Below, one piece after another: positions 44,942 through 56,123 of a stretch of DNA of 64,000 bases (position 1 is its first letter; each line of letters opens with the position of its first letter). The stretch lies in the NCBI GenBank assembly GCA_037367355.1, contig CM074703.1, positions 496,001-560,000 on the forward strand, given 5' to 3'. The notes beneath the pieces were generated by a model. It ran no database searches, was not told the origin of the DNA, and worked only from the letters and a program-made list of their open reading frames with translations. The position numbers and the translations under genes are program-made. This stretch comes from Neoscytalidium dimidiatum. Its lineage: Eukaryota > Ascomycota > Dothideomycetes > Botryosphaeriales > Botryosphaeriaceae.

Positions 44942-46209
44942 ATGCGCGCTGCCAGGTATTATGGAAAGGAGGATATCAGGATCGAAGAGGTTGCCGAAGA
45001 GACCACCGGGCCTGACCAAATCAAGGCACGTCGCAGTTCGTCTCGCGAACGAGCCTGTAACGCGTCACTAACCCTTCCAGGTCGCACCCGCCTACGTCGG
45101 TATTTGCGGCACCGATCTGCACGAATACTTGGGCGGTCCCACCTTCGCACCCGTAGAGCCTCATCCTGTGACCAGGGAAACCATCCCTATCACCTTCGGC
45201 CACGAGTTCTCCGGCGTCATCAAAGAGATCGGCTCCAAAGTGCCTGGGGGCCAATTTCGCGTCGGCCAGAAGGTTGCCATCCAACCTACCATCTACTGCG
45301 ATTCATGTGGCGCTTGCAAGAATGGAGTTGAGAATGCCTGCTACAATGGTGGCTTCATCGGCCTGTCTGGAGGCGGCGGCGGATTGAGTGATGCTGTAGT
45401 CGTGCCTGCTCGCGCAGTCTTGCCGCTGCCTGATAACGTGCCGCTGGATATAGGCGCGTTGGTGGAACCTCTGAGCGTCGCATGGCACGCGACAGAGGCA
45501 GCCAGAGGCTCTTTGACGAAGGATAGCACCGTATTGGTGTTGGGAGGGGGTCCCATTGGACTGGCCGTTGTGCAGTGCTTGGCGGCGAAGCAGGTGAAGA
45601 AGATCATCATGAGCGAGGTAGCAGCCCAGCGCCAGAAATTTGCGAAAGAGTTCGGCGCGCACCATGTGCTTGATCCGAAGACGTATGATCTCGTTGCGGT
45701 CAGCAAGACACTGAGCGGCGGTGATGGCCCAGACGTGGTGTTCGATTGTGCCGGTGTGCCTGCCAGGTGAGTGCAACTTGCCACCGAAAAGGAAAGGAGC
45801 TTCCGCTCACCAAGTTACACAGCCTCAACACTGCCTGCTTGGCTGTCAAGGCTCGTGGCACAGTCGTCAATGTTGCGATTTGGGAGAAGGAGATACCGTT
45901 TCAGCCGAACATGCTTACCTTCAAGGAGGCGAATTACACCGCAGTCCTTGGATACCAGCGGAAAGATTTCGAGGCCGTGATTCAGAACCTTGCGAATGGT
46001 AACAAGTCCCTCGATTCTATCCTCAGGCGGGTGCTGACACAATTTCTTCAGGCTCACTGAAACCCCACCGCATGATCACAGGACGCATCCAGCTCGAGGA
46101 CCTCATCTCAAAAGGTTTCATGCCACTCATCAACGAGAAAGAAAGGAATGTCAAGATACTGGTGGAAGTAGCGCCACAGTTGGAGAAGATCGATTCTTCG
46201 CACGCTTGA
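44942..46209 (+). CDS. Zinc-dependent medium-chain dehydrogenase, 2,3-butanediol dehydrogenase-like
   Basis: NAD(P)-dependent oxidoreductase, probably interconverting acetoin/butanediol-type or polyol substrates. Four exons: 44942-45025, 45081-45766, 45823-45998 and 46052-46209, giving 367 aa. The N-terminus RAARYYGKEDIRIEEV is typical. Catalytic zinc ligands lie in VGICGTDLHEY and FGHEFSG. The structural zinc motif fits CX2CX2CX7C, from CDSCGAC to the Cys 8 residues later. The Rossmann motif is VLVLGGGPIGLAVVQ. Intron 1 appears to use a GC donor (AAG|GCACGT) with a strong CACTAAC branch site and a CCAG acceptor; no GT donor keeps the phase. The OPT transporter 1.3 kb downstream is on the same strand, but a link is unproven. 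Confidence 0.9.
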
Positions 46210-47484
46210 TCTAACGGAGGCTTTCTCGAATCCTGGTAACCTCGGTATGTAATTGCTGATCTCGTTGAACAATGATATGTACATAGCTTCAACTACAATT
46301 TTCTATTGGAGTCCTCAGTCCTTGCCTGCGTCCCTTCACTTTCTTATTAGCTACCTGTGGAAGTAAGTGGTCAGTGTTATCATTCGTCAGAAGCTGTCAC
46401 GTCGACTGCATCTGACTCCGGCTACAGCCCTATTAGCATTCGGGCCAGGAGTGGAGGGACTGCGGATGTCTACACTGGCCAAGATATCCACTTTAACCTA
46501 CTGCTCAAGAACAGACTTGCTGCACGCATGAGGTTCCATCAAATCCGTACTTTGCCAAGCGAGGATCAACGTCGCCAAGTGCTCAGGAGGATTGCGGGTT
46601 GGGACGAGGAGTAACCTTCACACGCATCGATGCACGGCAAGAAAGCCTATGAAGCTCGCAAAATCTTTTACAATTCTTCCATCGGTACGTTTTCGTCGAG
46701 CCAATTGGTGGTAGGCACGCCTTTGAACAAGCACAAAATATCGGCGGCTACGTGTGCATCGCCCGTTGCCTTTCCGGTGATGTGGAATGATTACGACGCC
46801 CCGCAATGTTTCAACAGCCAAGGCGACGAAAGAGAACAGGCCAAGCGTCGCGGAGCTAACCCTGTCACTGTTCTTATACACTAGTGAAACGTCCGTCGGC
46901 TTGACCTGCGCTTACAGTGTGCGGGGAAGAGCGAAACGACTGCTGGCGGTTGTGCAATCCGCTATCCATTCCTCCTCCCTCCTCTGAGAATCCTCGCGCC
47001 AGGCTAGTTCAGTGCAAATTATTAGAGAACGTGCTACTGCAATGATAGTCGAAGAGGGAGATGAGGATGAGTGACGCCTCTTCAGCTGCGCTAACTCGAT
47101 GAAGAACGCGGAGGACATGAGCGCCCAATCAGCAGCTTTGGGAGGATCATCACGTTCAAGCTTCCGGGGGACTCGAAGCGCCAAGATGCTTGGGAGGCCG
47201 CAGCAAAACGTAAATGCGACAATGACTCTTGGACGATCTCTTGGTATGCCGGTAAGCCTGGCAAAGTTGCTTGCATGTGTGCGCCACTCGTCAAGTCTGC
47301 TTTGGGTTCCCTCTCCTTGAAGTGGTGTGAGATTTCTTTGCTGGGGACCGTCACCCATTCTCCCACCGCAGTACTGCTCCTGTCATCGGTGCTCATTACT
47401 GGGCTTCAACATCAACGAAGTTTCTTGTTCCTCAATTGCCTCACTCGTCTGGAAAGGGAGAAATCTATCTGAACTTTACCCGTT
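46210..47484. other. Region between the dehydrogenase and OPT genes, weak ORFs only
   Basis: 1.3 kb. A plus frame at 46357-46614 (85 codons) and two overlapping minus frames at 46912-47358 and 47091-47396 are unrecognised. The minus pair might be exons of a small unannotated gene divergent from OPT, but I could not build a spliced model. Confidence 0.45.
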
Positions 47485-49973
47485 ATGGAATCAGACGAGG
47501 ATCTGACGCTTCATCGATGTCCAAGACGATTGAGTAGAGGTTCTGGGGTAGGATTTGTGAACGATTACGAGATGGAAATGGCCTCATTCTCTGAACGCGA
47601 GAGCAAGAAAAGCCCGGTCGAGAGCCTGGACGACCGCAGGGATGATAGCTCAGTTGAAGATCTCAAGATACAGGAGTCCCAAGACGTTGTAACCAAAGTC
47701 CTGCACGCGGAAGATGATCCTTTGTTGAATGTCTTGACCTTTAGAGTATGGCTGATCGGTGAGTGAATCTTTCCGCACACATTTCATTGTGTTCGCTGAC
47801 ATGGTTACAATAAGGCATTGGACTGGGAATATTCGGCGCCATTGTGGACACCATGTATTTCTTCAGACCATTGACGCTCGATGTACCGACAATCTTTATC
47901 GCTTTGGCAGCATATGTTATCGGTACCTTCATGGATAAGGGCATTCCGCGGTATGGCTATATAGGCCGCTGGCTAAATCCACATCCATTCAATGGAAAGG
48001 AGCACGCAGCCATCATCGTCCTGGCCTCTTCATCGGCCCAAGTCGCCTTTGCCGTACAAGTCATTGCCACTCAAAGACTCTATTATGACAATCCTCCAAG
48101 TCCGGTCCTCTCTATCCTCCTCGTCATCTCGTCGCAGTGCCTTGGCTACGGCTTCGCGGGACTCTTCCGACGAGCTCTCGTCTACCCTGCAAAAATGTTT
48201 TGGCCGGTGTTACTACCGGTTAACTCCCTACTTGAAGCACTCCACCGAGATCAGAGACAAACAAAATCTCAGCGTCTAGTTCTCTATTGGGTATTTGCCG
48301 CCATATTCGTGTGGCAGGTCTTTCCGGAATACAACATGCCCATCCTGACTGGCGTTAGTGTGTTTTGTTTAGCAAATCAGAAAAGTCGGGTCTTTACTAC
48401 CATCTTTGGAGGTTCCAATTCAAACGAGGGCCTGGGCCTCCTTTCACTGGGGCTCGATTGGCAGTTCATAACAAGCCAGCCTTTGTGGTACCCGCTACAG
48501 ACTTTGATGAACAGCATGGTGGGGTATATCCTCTGCATCGTATTATTTGCCGGCGTCTATTATGGAAATATCTGGAGAGCCCATGACTTTCCTTTCCTAT
48601 CACAACTACTCTACTCAGGAGGCTCCTCCAGCTCGAACTTCGTCTTGTATAACCAAAGGGCGATCCTGGACCAGGGCAACACGCTGCAGGGAGACGCGGT
48701 GGACCGGCGGGATATCCCATACTTTGCTGCAACCTACACCACTTCTCTGCTTACGAACAATTTGTATATCAGCTCAACTATCGTCCATTTATTCTTGTGG
48801 AACTGGAATGATGTAAGGAAGGCATGGTCGTTCCTACATCCGGACCACCTGCGGAAGCTCATCACTCCAAACTTCTGGACGAGCAACCCGGAAGTTATGG
48901 GTCACGAAGAGGTGGATAACAACCCACACTGCCAATTCATGCGAGCGTACAAAGAATGCCCCAATTGGTGGCATGCCGCCGTTTTTACAGTCTCTATGAT
49001 CATCGGAGTTGTCTGCATTTACGCAGCGAAGACAGCACTTCCTTGGTATGGGTTATTCCTTAGCATATTCTTCGCTGGAATCCTCACCTTCTTCTTCGCC
49101 GCCCAAGCGGCACTTACTGGCTACCAAGGAAACATTCAGCCCCTAATTCACCTGCTAGGCGGCTACATTCTTCCGGAACAGCCAGTAGCTAATCTCTACT
49201 TCACGCTCTTCGGCTACAATTCCTTCACCCAAGCCATCAGCTTGACACAAAACCTCAAACTCGGGCAATACGCCAAAATTCCACCCCGCATCACTTTCAC
49301 CGTCCAACTGACCGGCACGCTCATTGGCTCCATCATCAGCTACGTCGTAATGACTGAAATCATCAACGACCAGCGCGCCGTCCTGCTCACTACACGTGGC
49401 ACGACTGTCTGGTCCGGCGCCAATGTCCAGAACCTGCGCACCCAGGTGACCCTCCTTCCCTCCCAACCTCCACAACCAACTAACTCTCCTCATCAGGCCG
49501 TCGCATTCGGCGCCCTCAGCACGTCCCTCTTCACCGCACACTCCCGCTACTTCGCCATCCCGCTCAGCCTCCTCCTCGGCCTTCTCGCCCCACTCCCCAC
49601 CTACCTCCTCTCGCGGTTCCTCCGCCTCCCCTCGCTCACCGCCATCAACACGCCGCTCATCCTCGCCTACGCCGGCGTCCTCGCCACCGGCGCCGTCTCC
49701 TCCTCCATGCTGACCTACTTCGCCGTCGGCTTCGCGAGCCAGTTCTACCTGCGGCGCTACCGTCCGCACGCGTTCGTCCGGTACAACTACATCGTGGCGG
49801 CGGCGCTAGATGGTGGGACGCAGGTGCTGGTGCTGCTTCTGACGTTCGCGCTGAGGGGCGGCGTTGGGGAAGAGGTGCGGTTCCCGGCATATTGGGGGAA
49901 CAACGTGGGTGGGAACTGGGATAGGTGTGCGGCGGAGGAGGGGCAGGTAAGGGGTGCGGCGGGCGGGCTGTGA
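47485..49973 (+). CDS. OPT-family oligopeptide transporter
   Basis: Proton-coupled oligopeptide or metal-chelate transporter of the OPT family, plasma membrane. Three exons: 47485-47758, 47815-49445 and 49497-49973, giving about 793 aa with many membrane helices. Family marks include the WLNPHPFNGKEHAAI block (canonically NPGPFNxKEH, here His replaces Gly), GLDWQFI, NVQNLRTQ|AVAFGAL, LKLGQYAKIPPR and a C-terminal RYNYIVAAALDGGTQV and WGNNVGGNWDRC. The usual Trp-Trp before KYNY is replaced. Intron 2 (49446-49496) is 51 nt, lacks a stop and has an ACTAAC branch site. Without splicing it adds 17 residues in the middle of a conserved motif, so I treat it as an intron. The N-terminus is acidic and cytosolic. 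Confidence 0.92.
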
Positions 49974-51034
49974 TATCGGTAGCTGCGGCACATTTGGTGA
50001 GGAGATATTGGAGAAAACTGTTTTATGTCTAGTGTGGTAAATAGGTTGAGGATCTTTCCCTCGCAACCGCGCAGGCTGAGTAAGTCCTTCTTGCCTCCGA
50101 GGAATCTATATACGCCGAATGCGCTTCCATCCGGAAAATTGTGGTCATTCGACCTGAAAGCAAGATTAATGCAAGATGGAAACGCAACACGGGAGATTCT
50201 ATGAAGAACTATTAAGAATGATAGACGAGCTTTTCCACTTCTAGAGTTTGGTCTATTCACAGTAATCAGGATATTTATTGACATGGCACAGTTTCGATCA
50301 TCCCATAAACGACATTGTGTTCCTCCACAGTTGCGAAAAAGCAGCTTCATCTCCAACACTCCTTTTCCGTGCCATACATAGAACGAAGCATATTTCGATT
50401 GCGCCTGCGTATGCTGCCATTCAAGAATTCGTATTATACTGCGGTACGTTGTTGGAGAGAGTAAACTTGTGTAAAGTGTTAGCCCTTCTTCCTTGGTCTT
50501 GGGACCGCCAGCATTGGGCAACTTGATTCGGCTGCGGGTGCTGGGGCTGATGTCGATGTTGATGGACGGAAGATGCTGTGACCGATTCGGAAGTATCGTA
50601 GTCGAGCTGGGAGGCTGGTTATGCAGAGATACAGTGTTCTCATATCCATCTCGATTTACAGGATGACGGTCCGCGCGCAGTTGACTTCGATTTGGTAACT
50701 CGTATGGATTGTTCGACCGGTGTTTGACCTCCACTGATGGCCACGTGTCCTGCTGCGGATTCTGCGTGATATTTCTTCCGTTAGAACAAGCTGCATCTGA
50801 TGGCCTCGAGCCAAGTGGTCCCCGTGAACTGCTCTGCGTATCCGTTGGTCCTTTGAAACATTTTCTTCTTTGATGTTCTCTCATCCGCAGCCATTCTTCT
50901 TTGGAGGTGTGAACCCTTTGTACCCGGTCCAAGCTTTGGTCATATGTAATTGTGCCTATGATCCGAGGGCACTGCCCATGGTTTCTCATTGAGGCTTTTT
51001 CTGTTTGAGGCTTTTTCTGGGGGTGTGGTTGCAT
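49787..51034 (-). other. 415-codon ORF antisense to the OPT 3' end, unlikely as a whole to be coding
   Basis: Open minus frame whose last 60 codons overlap the OPT coding sequence. The first 190 codons, up to about 50460, are Ser/Pro/Asn-rich and include HTSKEEWLRMREHQRRKCF, which resembles the C-terminal tails of some fungal kinase-like proteins. It may therefore be the remnant tail of the decayed kinase immediately upstream on the same strand. The last 200 codons look non-coding. Confidence 0.3.
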
Positions 51035-51185
51035 CTATGAGTAAGGTTGATTGCGTGCGTTTTGAGGTCGCGAAAGTGATATACCCATTGATTCTACGAA
51101 TGCCGTACAAGGCCCAAATCCCGCTAGCCTCCTATTAAAGGGATACCTCGACTCCGGGACGAGTGATCTACTTGGTACCTAACGT

Positions 51186-51186
<1 letters not shown>

Positions 51187-51224
<38 letters not shown>

Positions 51225-51251
51225 GATGTTGTTGTTGTTGTTGTTGTTGTT
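51187..51251. repeat. Adjoining (GAT)n and (GTT)n microsatellites
   Basis: About twelve GAT units (51187-51223) followed within 5 bp by about eight GTT units (51228-51251). They lie within the decayed kinase locus. Confidence 0.95.
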
Positions 51252-51689
51252 GCTATTCATGCCACGGCGACGTTGGAAAGTGTTCCAAGCTTTTGCTGGT
51301 GTCGAATAAATGCCGTCTGTCGCCTGCAATCGCTTGTCCAGATGATAGCTGACCTCCTTTAGGGTTCAAATTCTGAAAATCTAACGAGAGTGGCTGTTGT
51401 GCAAGAAAGCTGGAATTTGGAGGCCTTGTGGTTTCAATGCCTCTGAAAGTTTGAAATCCGGGTTGAGGCTCCATCTTTGACGGAGAATCAGAGCCAAAAT
51501 CCGAAATCCAGTCGTAAACATTGTTTCTCCGTGCTTTGGGGTACTACCTCGTAGTATCGATTCCTTCGTGGCTGTTTGTCTGGTGTTGTGGTCTGCCAAA
51601 GTTCCATACCTGTGGAACAGGTCCTCTAAAGGATAACCGGATTCCGTCCATCAGAGGTATTCAAGAGTCCCCATAGGCACCAAGACTAA

Positions 51690-52400
51690 TTTCAGGGGCC
51701 TATCAGGACTGGTGTGTAATGGAAATTCGAGACTGAAAAGGGGTTGAGTTCGTGGCCCTCTTGGGTGGGATTGAATGATGTTCCAGTCGGAAGTCGAATA
51801 GAAATTGTGCGTTGTAGCTGATTTTGTTCAGCCACGCTTGCATCGAAGTCGATATATCCATCACTGTGACCCAATCCTCCCCTATTCCGGTTCTAGTAGG
51901 ATACCAGCCAAGGATGAAGCAGAGCATCCTCGGCACTTGGACGGGCTGTCGGGCGAGCCTTCAAAAGTTCCGTGACGAGCTCGACTCCCAATGGAAAATG
52001 TGCAGGAGGTCTTGTAGAGGGACATAGTAGTATCCGTCCTAGTATGCCTTTAGCGCCTCGTCACTTCTGTTCGAGAAAAAACGTTTCAACGTGCAGAGCT
52101 CGAAAGGGATGATTGCAAGAGGCTAGATATCTACAGGGTTAGTATCGTAAATCGTGTCATCTGGCATGTGTACAAATTCCCGTTCCTCTGGTGCACAGTA
52201 AAATTTTGTGTATACTCCAGTGGTTCTCAACACGGTATCGGTGACCTTTTTCGATATTCCTGTATCTATCAGCGTAACAGATTGAAAAGGCCACTGGAAG
52301 GTTAACAAGATCCCCAGCTTCTTACTACGCGGATATAAGCCTCGTTTAAGTACTTTCACGGAGAAGTGCAAAGAGGAGCCCAATTTTCTGGCTGCATAGC
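51690..52400 (-). pseudogene. Decayed protein kinase domain (relic)
   Basis: In one minus frame (about 52030-52383) the second half of a protein kinase can be read: TLIDTGISKKVTD (DFG changed to DTG), TTGVYTKFYCAPEERE (the APE motif), then DTNPVDI followed by a TAG where the invariant Trp of D-x-W is expected, and on through PLAIIPFELCTLKRFF, matching subdomain IX. The expected HRD-x-K-x-x-x-N loop upstream is unrecognisable (YPRSKKLGILLT). Further stops follow, then an open stretch (51703-51936) with EDWVTVMDISTSMQAWLNKI. The sequence is noticeably less GC-rich than live genes here. One TGG-to-TAG change is compatible with RIP but does not prove it. The protein would be catalytically dead. 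Confidence 0.6.
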
Positions 52401-52932
52401 TTCAACTCACGCATAGGCAGAATTAAGATCAACAGATGATTTAGGAAGCGGATTGTCTCATATCTAACCCAGGAGGATGAAACAGCCAAAATATTCGAAC
52501 GCGTAGTCAGTACTTCATACGAAGGACGAGCCTTCAAGCACATACTCAAAGGCGGGTCACCGATTGAGAAGTAAATGAAGCGTAATGTGAAGCCCTATTT
52601 GGCCACTTTGTGTGAGAGAAGCCAGGATGCCTGCATGGATTGCGTGACTTGGATTCGCTTAGCTGGAAGAGACTGAGATGCCAATGAATCAGCCACTGCT
52701 GGGCTTAAAAGGTGGATCAGGCACCCGGTTCGTGTAGTCGAAAACGCTCTTACTTGCGTGAGTGCGTGGACTCTATGAGGCCCTACAATCCTGCTGATAA
52801 CTTGACGCGAACATGGTGCAGATGCGTACTCAGAGCCCTACCCCTTCGGCCCCTCCAGATCCCGGCGCAACCAAATAACCTCAGCCTGGCCTTTTGTCCA
52901 CCACGAGCCCCAAAGAAGACAATACCAATTTT

Positions 52933-53459
52933 ATGAGCGGAGTGGAGGCGGTCGGACTCGTTCTAGCAGGACCAGGGATTGCCGACGTTTGCCTTGGGTA
53001 TGCTAGTTTCCATTTCGAGCTTCGACTTCGCACTGATTGCTGTGAAAGATACGGATATATCATACAGCTTTGCAAAGACTACAGAGATGCAGAAGAGCAA
53101 ATCGACGAAATTTCTGACCCCGCGTCCAAAACGTCTGGTATGCAATGGAGATGCAGACCGAGTTCCTTCGAGACCATTGGGACCAGATGCCGCACCACCC
53201 ACAACGCCATGAGAGAATTGTCCTTGCAACCGCACAAGGCAAGATGAAAACAGCGTGCATATTGGAGATTGGGCTGTGGACGTTCTTTGTGAATTACGTA
53301 TCGCAACGACCATCGGCGGAAGAAGGTGCGGATGGAGGAGAAGGAGCGGAAAGAGAAAGAGAAGGAAGAACACCCCCCGCGTTACCCGAAGTGCGAGCGG
53401 ACTTCGCGGACAGGAAGCCGTGGGTGCTGATGAAGTATATGGAGGAGCTGGTGGCGTGA
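52933..53459 (+). pseudogene. HeLo-like / STAND N-terminal domain relic with frameshift
   Basis: Exon 1 (52933-52997) encodes MSGVEAVGLVLAGPGIADVC. A 51-nt intron (GTATGC...AAAG, 52998-53048) leads to YGYIIQLCKDYRDAEEQIDEI. This resembles the HeLo-like N-terminal domain found in fungal NLR-type and kinase-linked self-recognition proteins. The continuation NVWYAMEMQTEFLRDHWDQM and QGKMKTACI is clear but lies in another frame. Removing two C from the CCCC at 53118-53121 would realign it, so a 2-nt insertion is the likely lesion. After about 53290 similarity fades, with a stop at 53457 and debris to about 53800. It is a broken gene unless the indel is a sequencing error. Its upstream end faces the decayed kinase about 540 bp away on the opposite strand. 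Confidence 0.55.
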
Positions 53460-54295
53460 GAGCTGTCGAGCCGGATGGAGGAGGTGTATGCGGACGTGGC
53501 GGTAGCGTGCCTGACCTGGTTTGGACACGGACAACGAGACGTTTGGGGATTTGGAAGGGCTGAAAGACGACATGAGATTATTGTCAGCGTGCGGTATATC
53601 GAAAAGGTTGAGTAACTCTTTTCCAAAAAAAAAAAAAGAAACAAAAAAAAGATTCCAGTACAGTTGCTGCGTGCGAAGATTCTGGAGAAGCTTGAGCAGA
53701 TCGTCGTTCGAAATGCAGCTCGTGGAACCGAACCGAGCTCTGGTGGAGACACATGTATTTCACATCAGTCAACTACCAGTTAATCCACACTTACAAAAAC
53801 GCGCGAGAGCGAAATAATTGCCCGATAAGTCTTAGATCTTACTTCTTTATTTTTGGTCTACAAACTCTCCATGCGATGCCATGATAGATCTTACCGCCTT
53901 TTTTTTTCATAACAAGACGGCAAAGAACAAAAGACATGCCGATGATGTAACGACAAGGGCTAGAACATGACGCCCAAATCTATCCATTCTGTCCTCCACT
54001 GCAACCAGCTGCGCTCTTAAAAGACATCTAGTCAGGCGACAGACCAACAACTTCTAGACTCATCTCTGCAGTCTATGGTATCATTCAATGCTGAGAAAAG
54101 GAAAAAGGCACAAATGCACCACGAAAGGTATTAGGTGGCAAGCGTATCAAAGTGAGAAAAGTCAAAACGCCGCGTGATGCGTCAACTCTAGGCATGCATC
54201 AGAGCTGGAACAGCCTGTCCAGCGTGACACCCGCTGCATGCAGCAGGGTATGCAAACGATAAGAAGAAGGCGGATATGAGAGCAAGCTCCCGCGT
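53460..54295. other. Intergenic region with decayed sequence and homopolymers
   Basis: Continuation of the relic to about 53800, with A runs near 53624-53650 and a T run near 53900, then the 3' flank of the sugar transporter. No intact gene. Confidence 0.5.
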
Positions 54296-56123
54296 TTACA
54301 CCATCTGGCCGCCGTTCTCGACCTCCTTCTCGTTGTGCTGGGCCTTCTCGGTGCTGTCACGGTCGGGGCTGCCTTCCTCCTCGGAGACGAAACCGTACTC
54401 CTTCGCCTTGGCGTCAATCTCCTCCTCGGTGAGGAAGGGCAGGTTCTTGGCAGCAGTAACGTAGCTGGTGTTATCGACGTAGCCCTTGGCGAAGATAAGG
54501 TCGATCTCCTCGAGGGACCTCATGCGGGTCTCGGGGTAGAAGAAATAGATGACGGGGAAGAAGCAGGCGTTGACGGCGGCGAAGAAGAGGTAGGTACCCC
54601 AGCCGATGTTGTCGATCATAACGGGGGTAACCATGACGATGAGGAAGTTGAACAGCCAGTTGGTAATGGTCGAGACGGCGTTGGCCTTCGCGCGGGTCTT
54701 AAGCGGGTTGACCTCGGCGGGGTACTGCGGCTCGTTAGCGTGATTGTTTGAGTAGTGAGCAATTAATTTCAGAACTTACCAGCCAAGGCAGAGGGAGCCA
54801 GGTAGCACCGAAGAACGCGATGTAGGTGAACAGACCAACGGCGGCACCCTTCGCATCGCTGGGGTTGCCGGGAACCAAGCAAGCGAACACGATGACCATA
54901 GACAAGCACTGACCGACGGTCCCGATCAGGAAAAGCTTGCGGCGACCGGTACGCTCGATGAGGAACCAAGAGGTCGTGGCAAAGATCGAGTAGACAATCA
55001 TGTTAACACCGCCCAGCAGGAGAGACAGGTTCTCGCTCTCGCCAATAGTGTCCTTGAACAGAATGGGGAAGTAGTAGATGACGGCGTTGCAGCCACCAAT
55101 CTGCTGGAAGAGCTGAGAGGAAGCACCGATGAGCATGCGGCGGCAGTGCTGAGTCTTGCCACCGGTGAGCAGGTCGCGGTAGGAAGTGTTACCGCCAGCG
55201 TGGCCAGAAGCACGGATGCTGTCCATGATGACGGCAGCCTGGAGCTTGGTCTCGTCGTCGTCGACGGTCGTACCACGCAGGGCAGCGATGACCTTCATGG
55301 CCTCCTCGTGTCGGTCCTTAGTCAGCAACCAGCGGGGCGATTCGGGCAAGCCAATCATGAAGATGACGACGACCAGACCGAAGACGATCTGGAAGGCAAT
55401 AGGGAAACGCCAGCTGAGGTCCTCGTTGCCATAGCTGCAGCCGTAGTCGATCCAGTAGGCGATCATGGTACCGAAGGCGATGATACCACCTTCAATGCAG
55501 ATCAACAGACCTCGGTTAGTCGACCTGGAACACTCGGCCTGGTAGGTCGGAATAGTGGAGGTGTTCATGCCGTTGCCGACACCGGTGATCGTCCGGCCGA
55601 CGATGAACTGGGCCGTAGCGTGGGATCCCTTGAAAGCAGTAATCTGGATAATGACGCCGACAATCATGATGGCAGCACCAGACATGATGCCCTTTCTGCG
55701 GCCCAGCTGATCACCGAACATCAACATGAAGATGGCGCCGAGGAGACAGCCTGTGTGCCAAGTTAGCGCCACTGCCGAGACTAGACGTTTTCAAGACACT
55801 ATTGCGAGCACTTACCAACTTCGTAGATGGCGGTGACGAAGCCCTGGTAGGTCTTGTCGCCTCTGGTCTCGGGGAAGTAGTCGTTGAAGGGCTGGGCGTC
55901 GATGATGCCCGACATGACACCCTGGTCGTAGCCGAAGACTGGATGGGAAATGGGTCAGCCTGGCTGGGGGTCGCTCCAGATAGCCCGAAGGAGTTAAGGA
56001 CTTACGCAAGAAGCCGGTCGTAGCGACAATGGAGACGACCAAACTCAGCTTCTTACCCCGCATCCCCAGAAACTGGGGATGCTTCACGTTCAGGGCCGTG
56101 TCGCTGATTCCGGGAGAAGACAT
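54296..56123 (-). CDS. MFS sugar transporter (high-affinity glucose/hexose type)
   Basis: Twelve-helix major facilitator of the sugar-porter family in the plasma membrane. Four exons: 56006-56123, 55816-55938, 54780-55750 and 54296-54724, giving 546 aa. Signatures: FGYDQGVMSGI in helix 1, FGDQLGRRKGIMSG between helices 2 and 3, GVGNGMNTSTIPTYQAE, LPESPRWLLTKDRHEEA, QLFQQIGGCNAVIYYFP and the final FYPETRMRSLEEID. The QQIGGCNAVIYY variant is common in fungal high-affinity glucose transporters. The C-terminal tail is charged (EEEGSPDRDSTEKAQ). Introns are 55-67 nt, all GTAAGT. A very long gene-free region (about 4.8 kb) lies upstream, fitting heavy transcriptional control by carbon source (inference). 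Confidence 0.93.

Noticed and set aside
47001..47396. Minus-strand small ORFs as a two-exon gene divergent from OPT
   Set aside because: I could not find a phase-consistent splice or a recognisable domain; left as unsupported.
49155..49769. 204-codon minus-strand ORF
   Set aside because: Antisense to OPT exons with a Glu/Gly/Ala-rich shadow composition.
44942..49973. Dehydrogenase plus OPT as a metabolic gene cluster
   Set aside because: Only two catabolic or transport genes with 1.3 kb between them and no backbone enzyme or regulator; not enough to call a cluster.
51187..51251. Tandem repeats considered as a CRISPR-like or minisatellite array
   Set aside because: Simple trinucleotide microsatellites without spacers; CRISPR is not expected in a fungal nucleus.
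55146..55766. 206-codon plus-strand ORF
   Set aside because: Antisense to the sugar transporter; no independent support.
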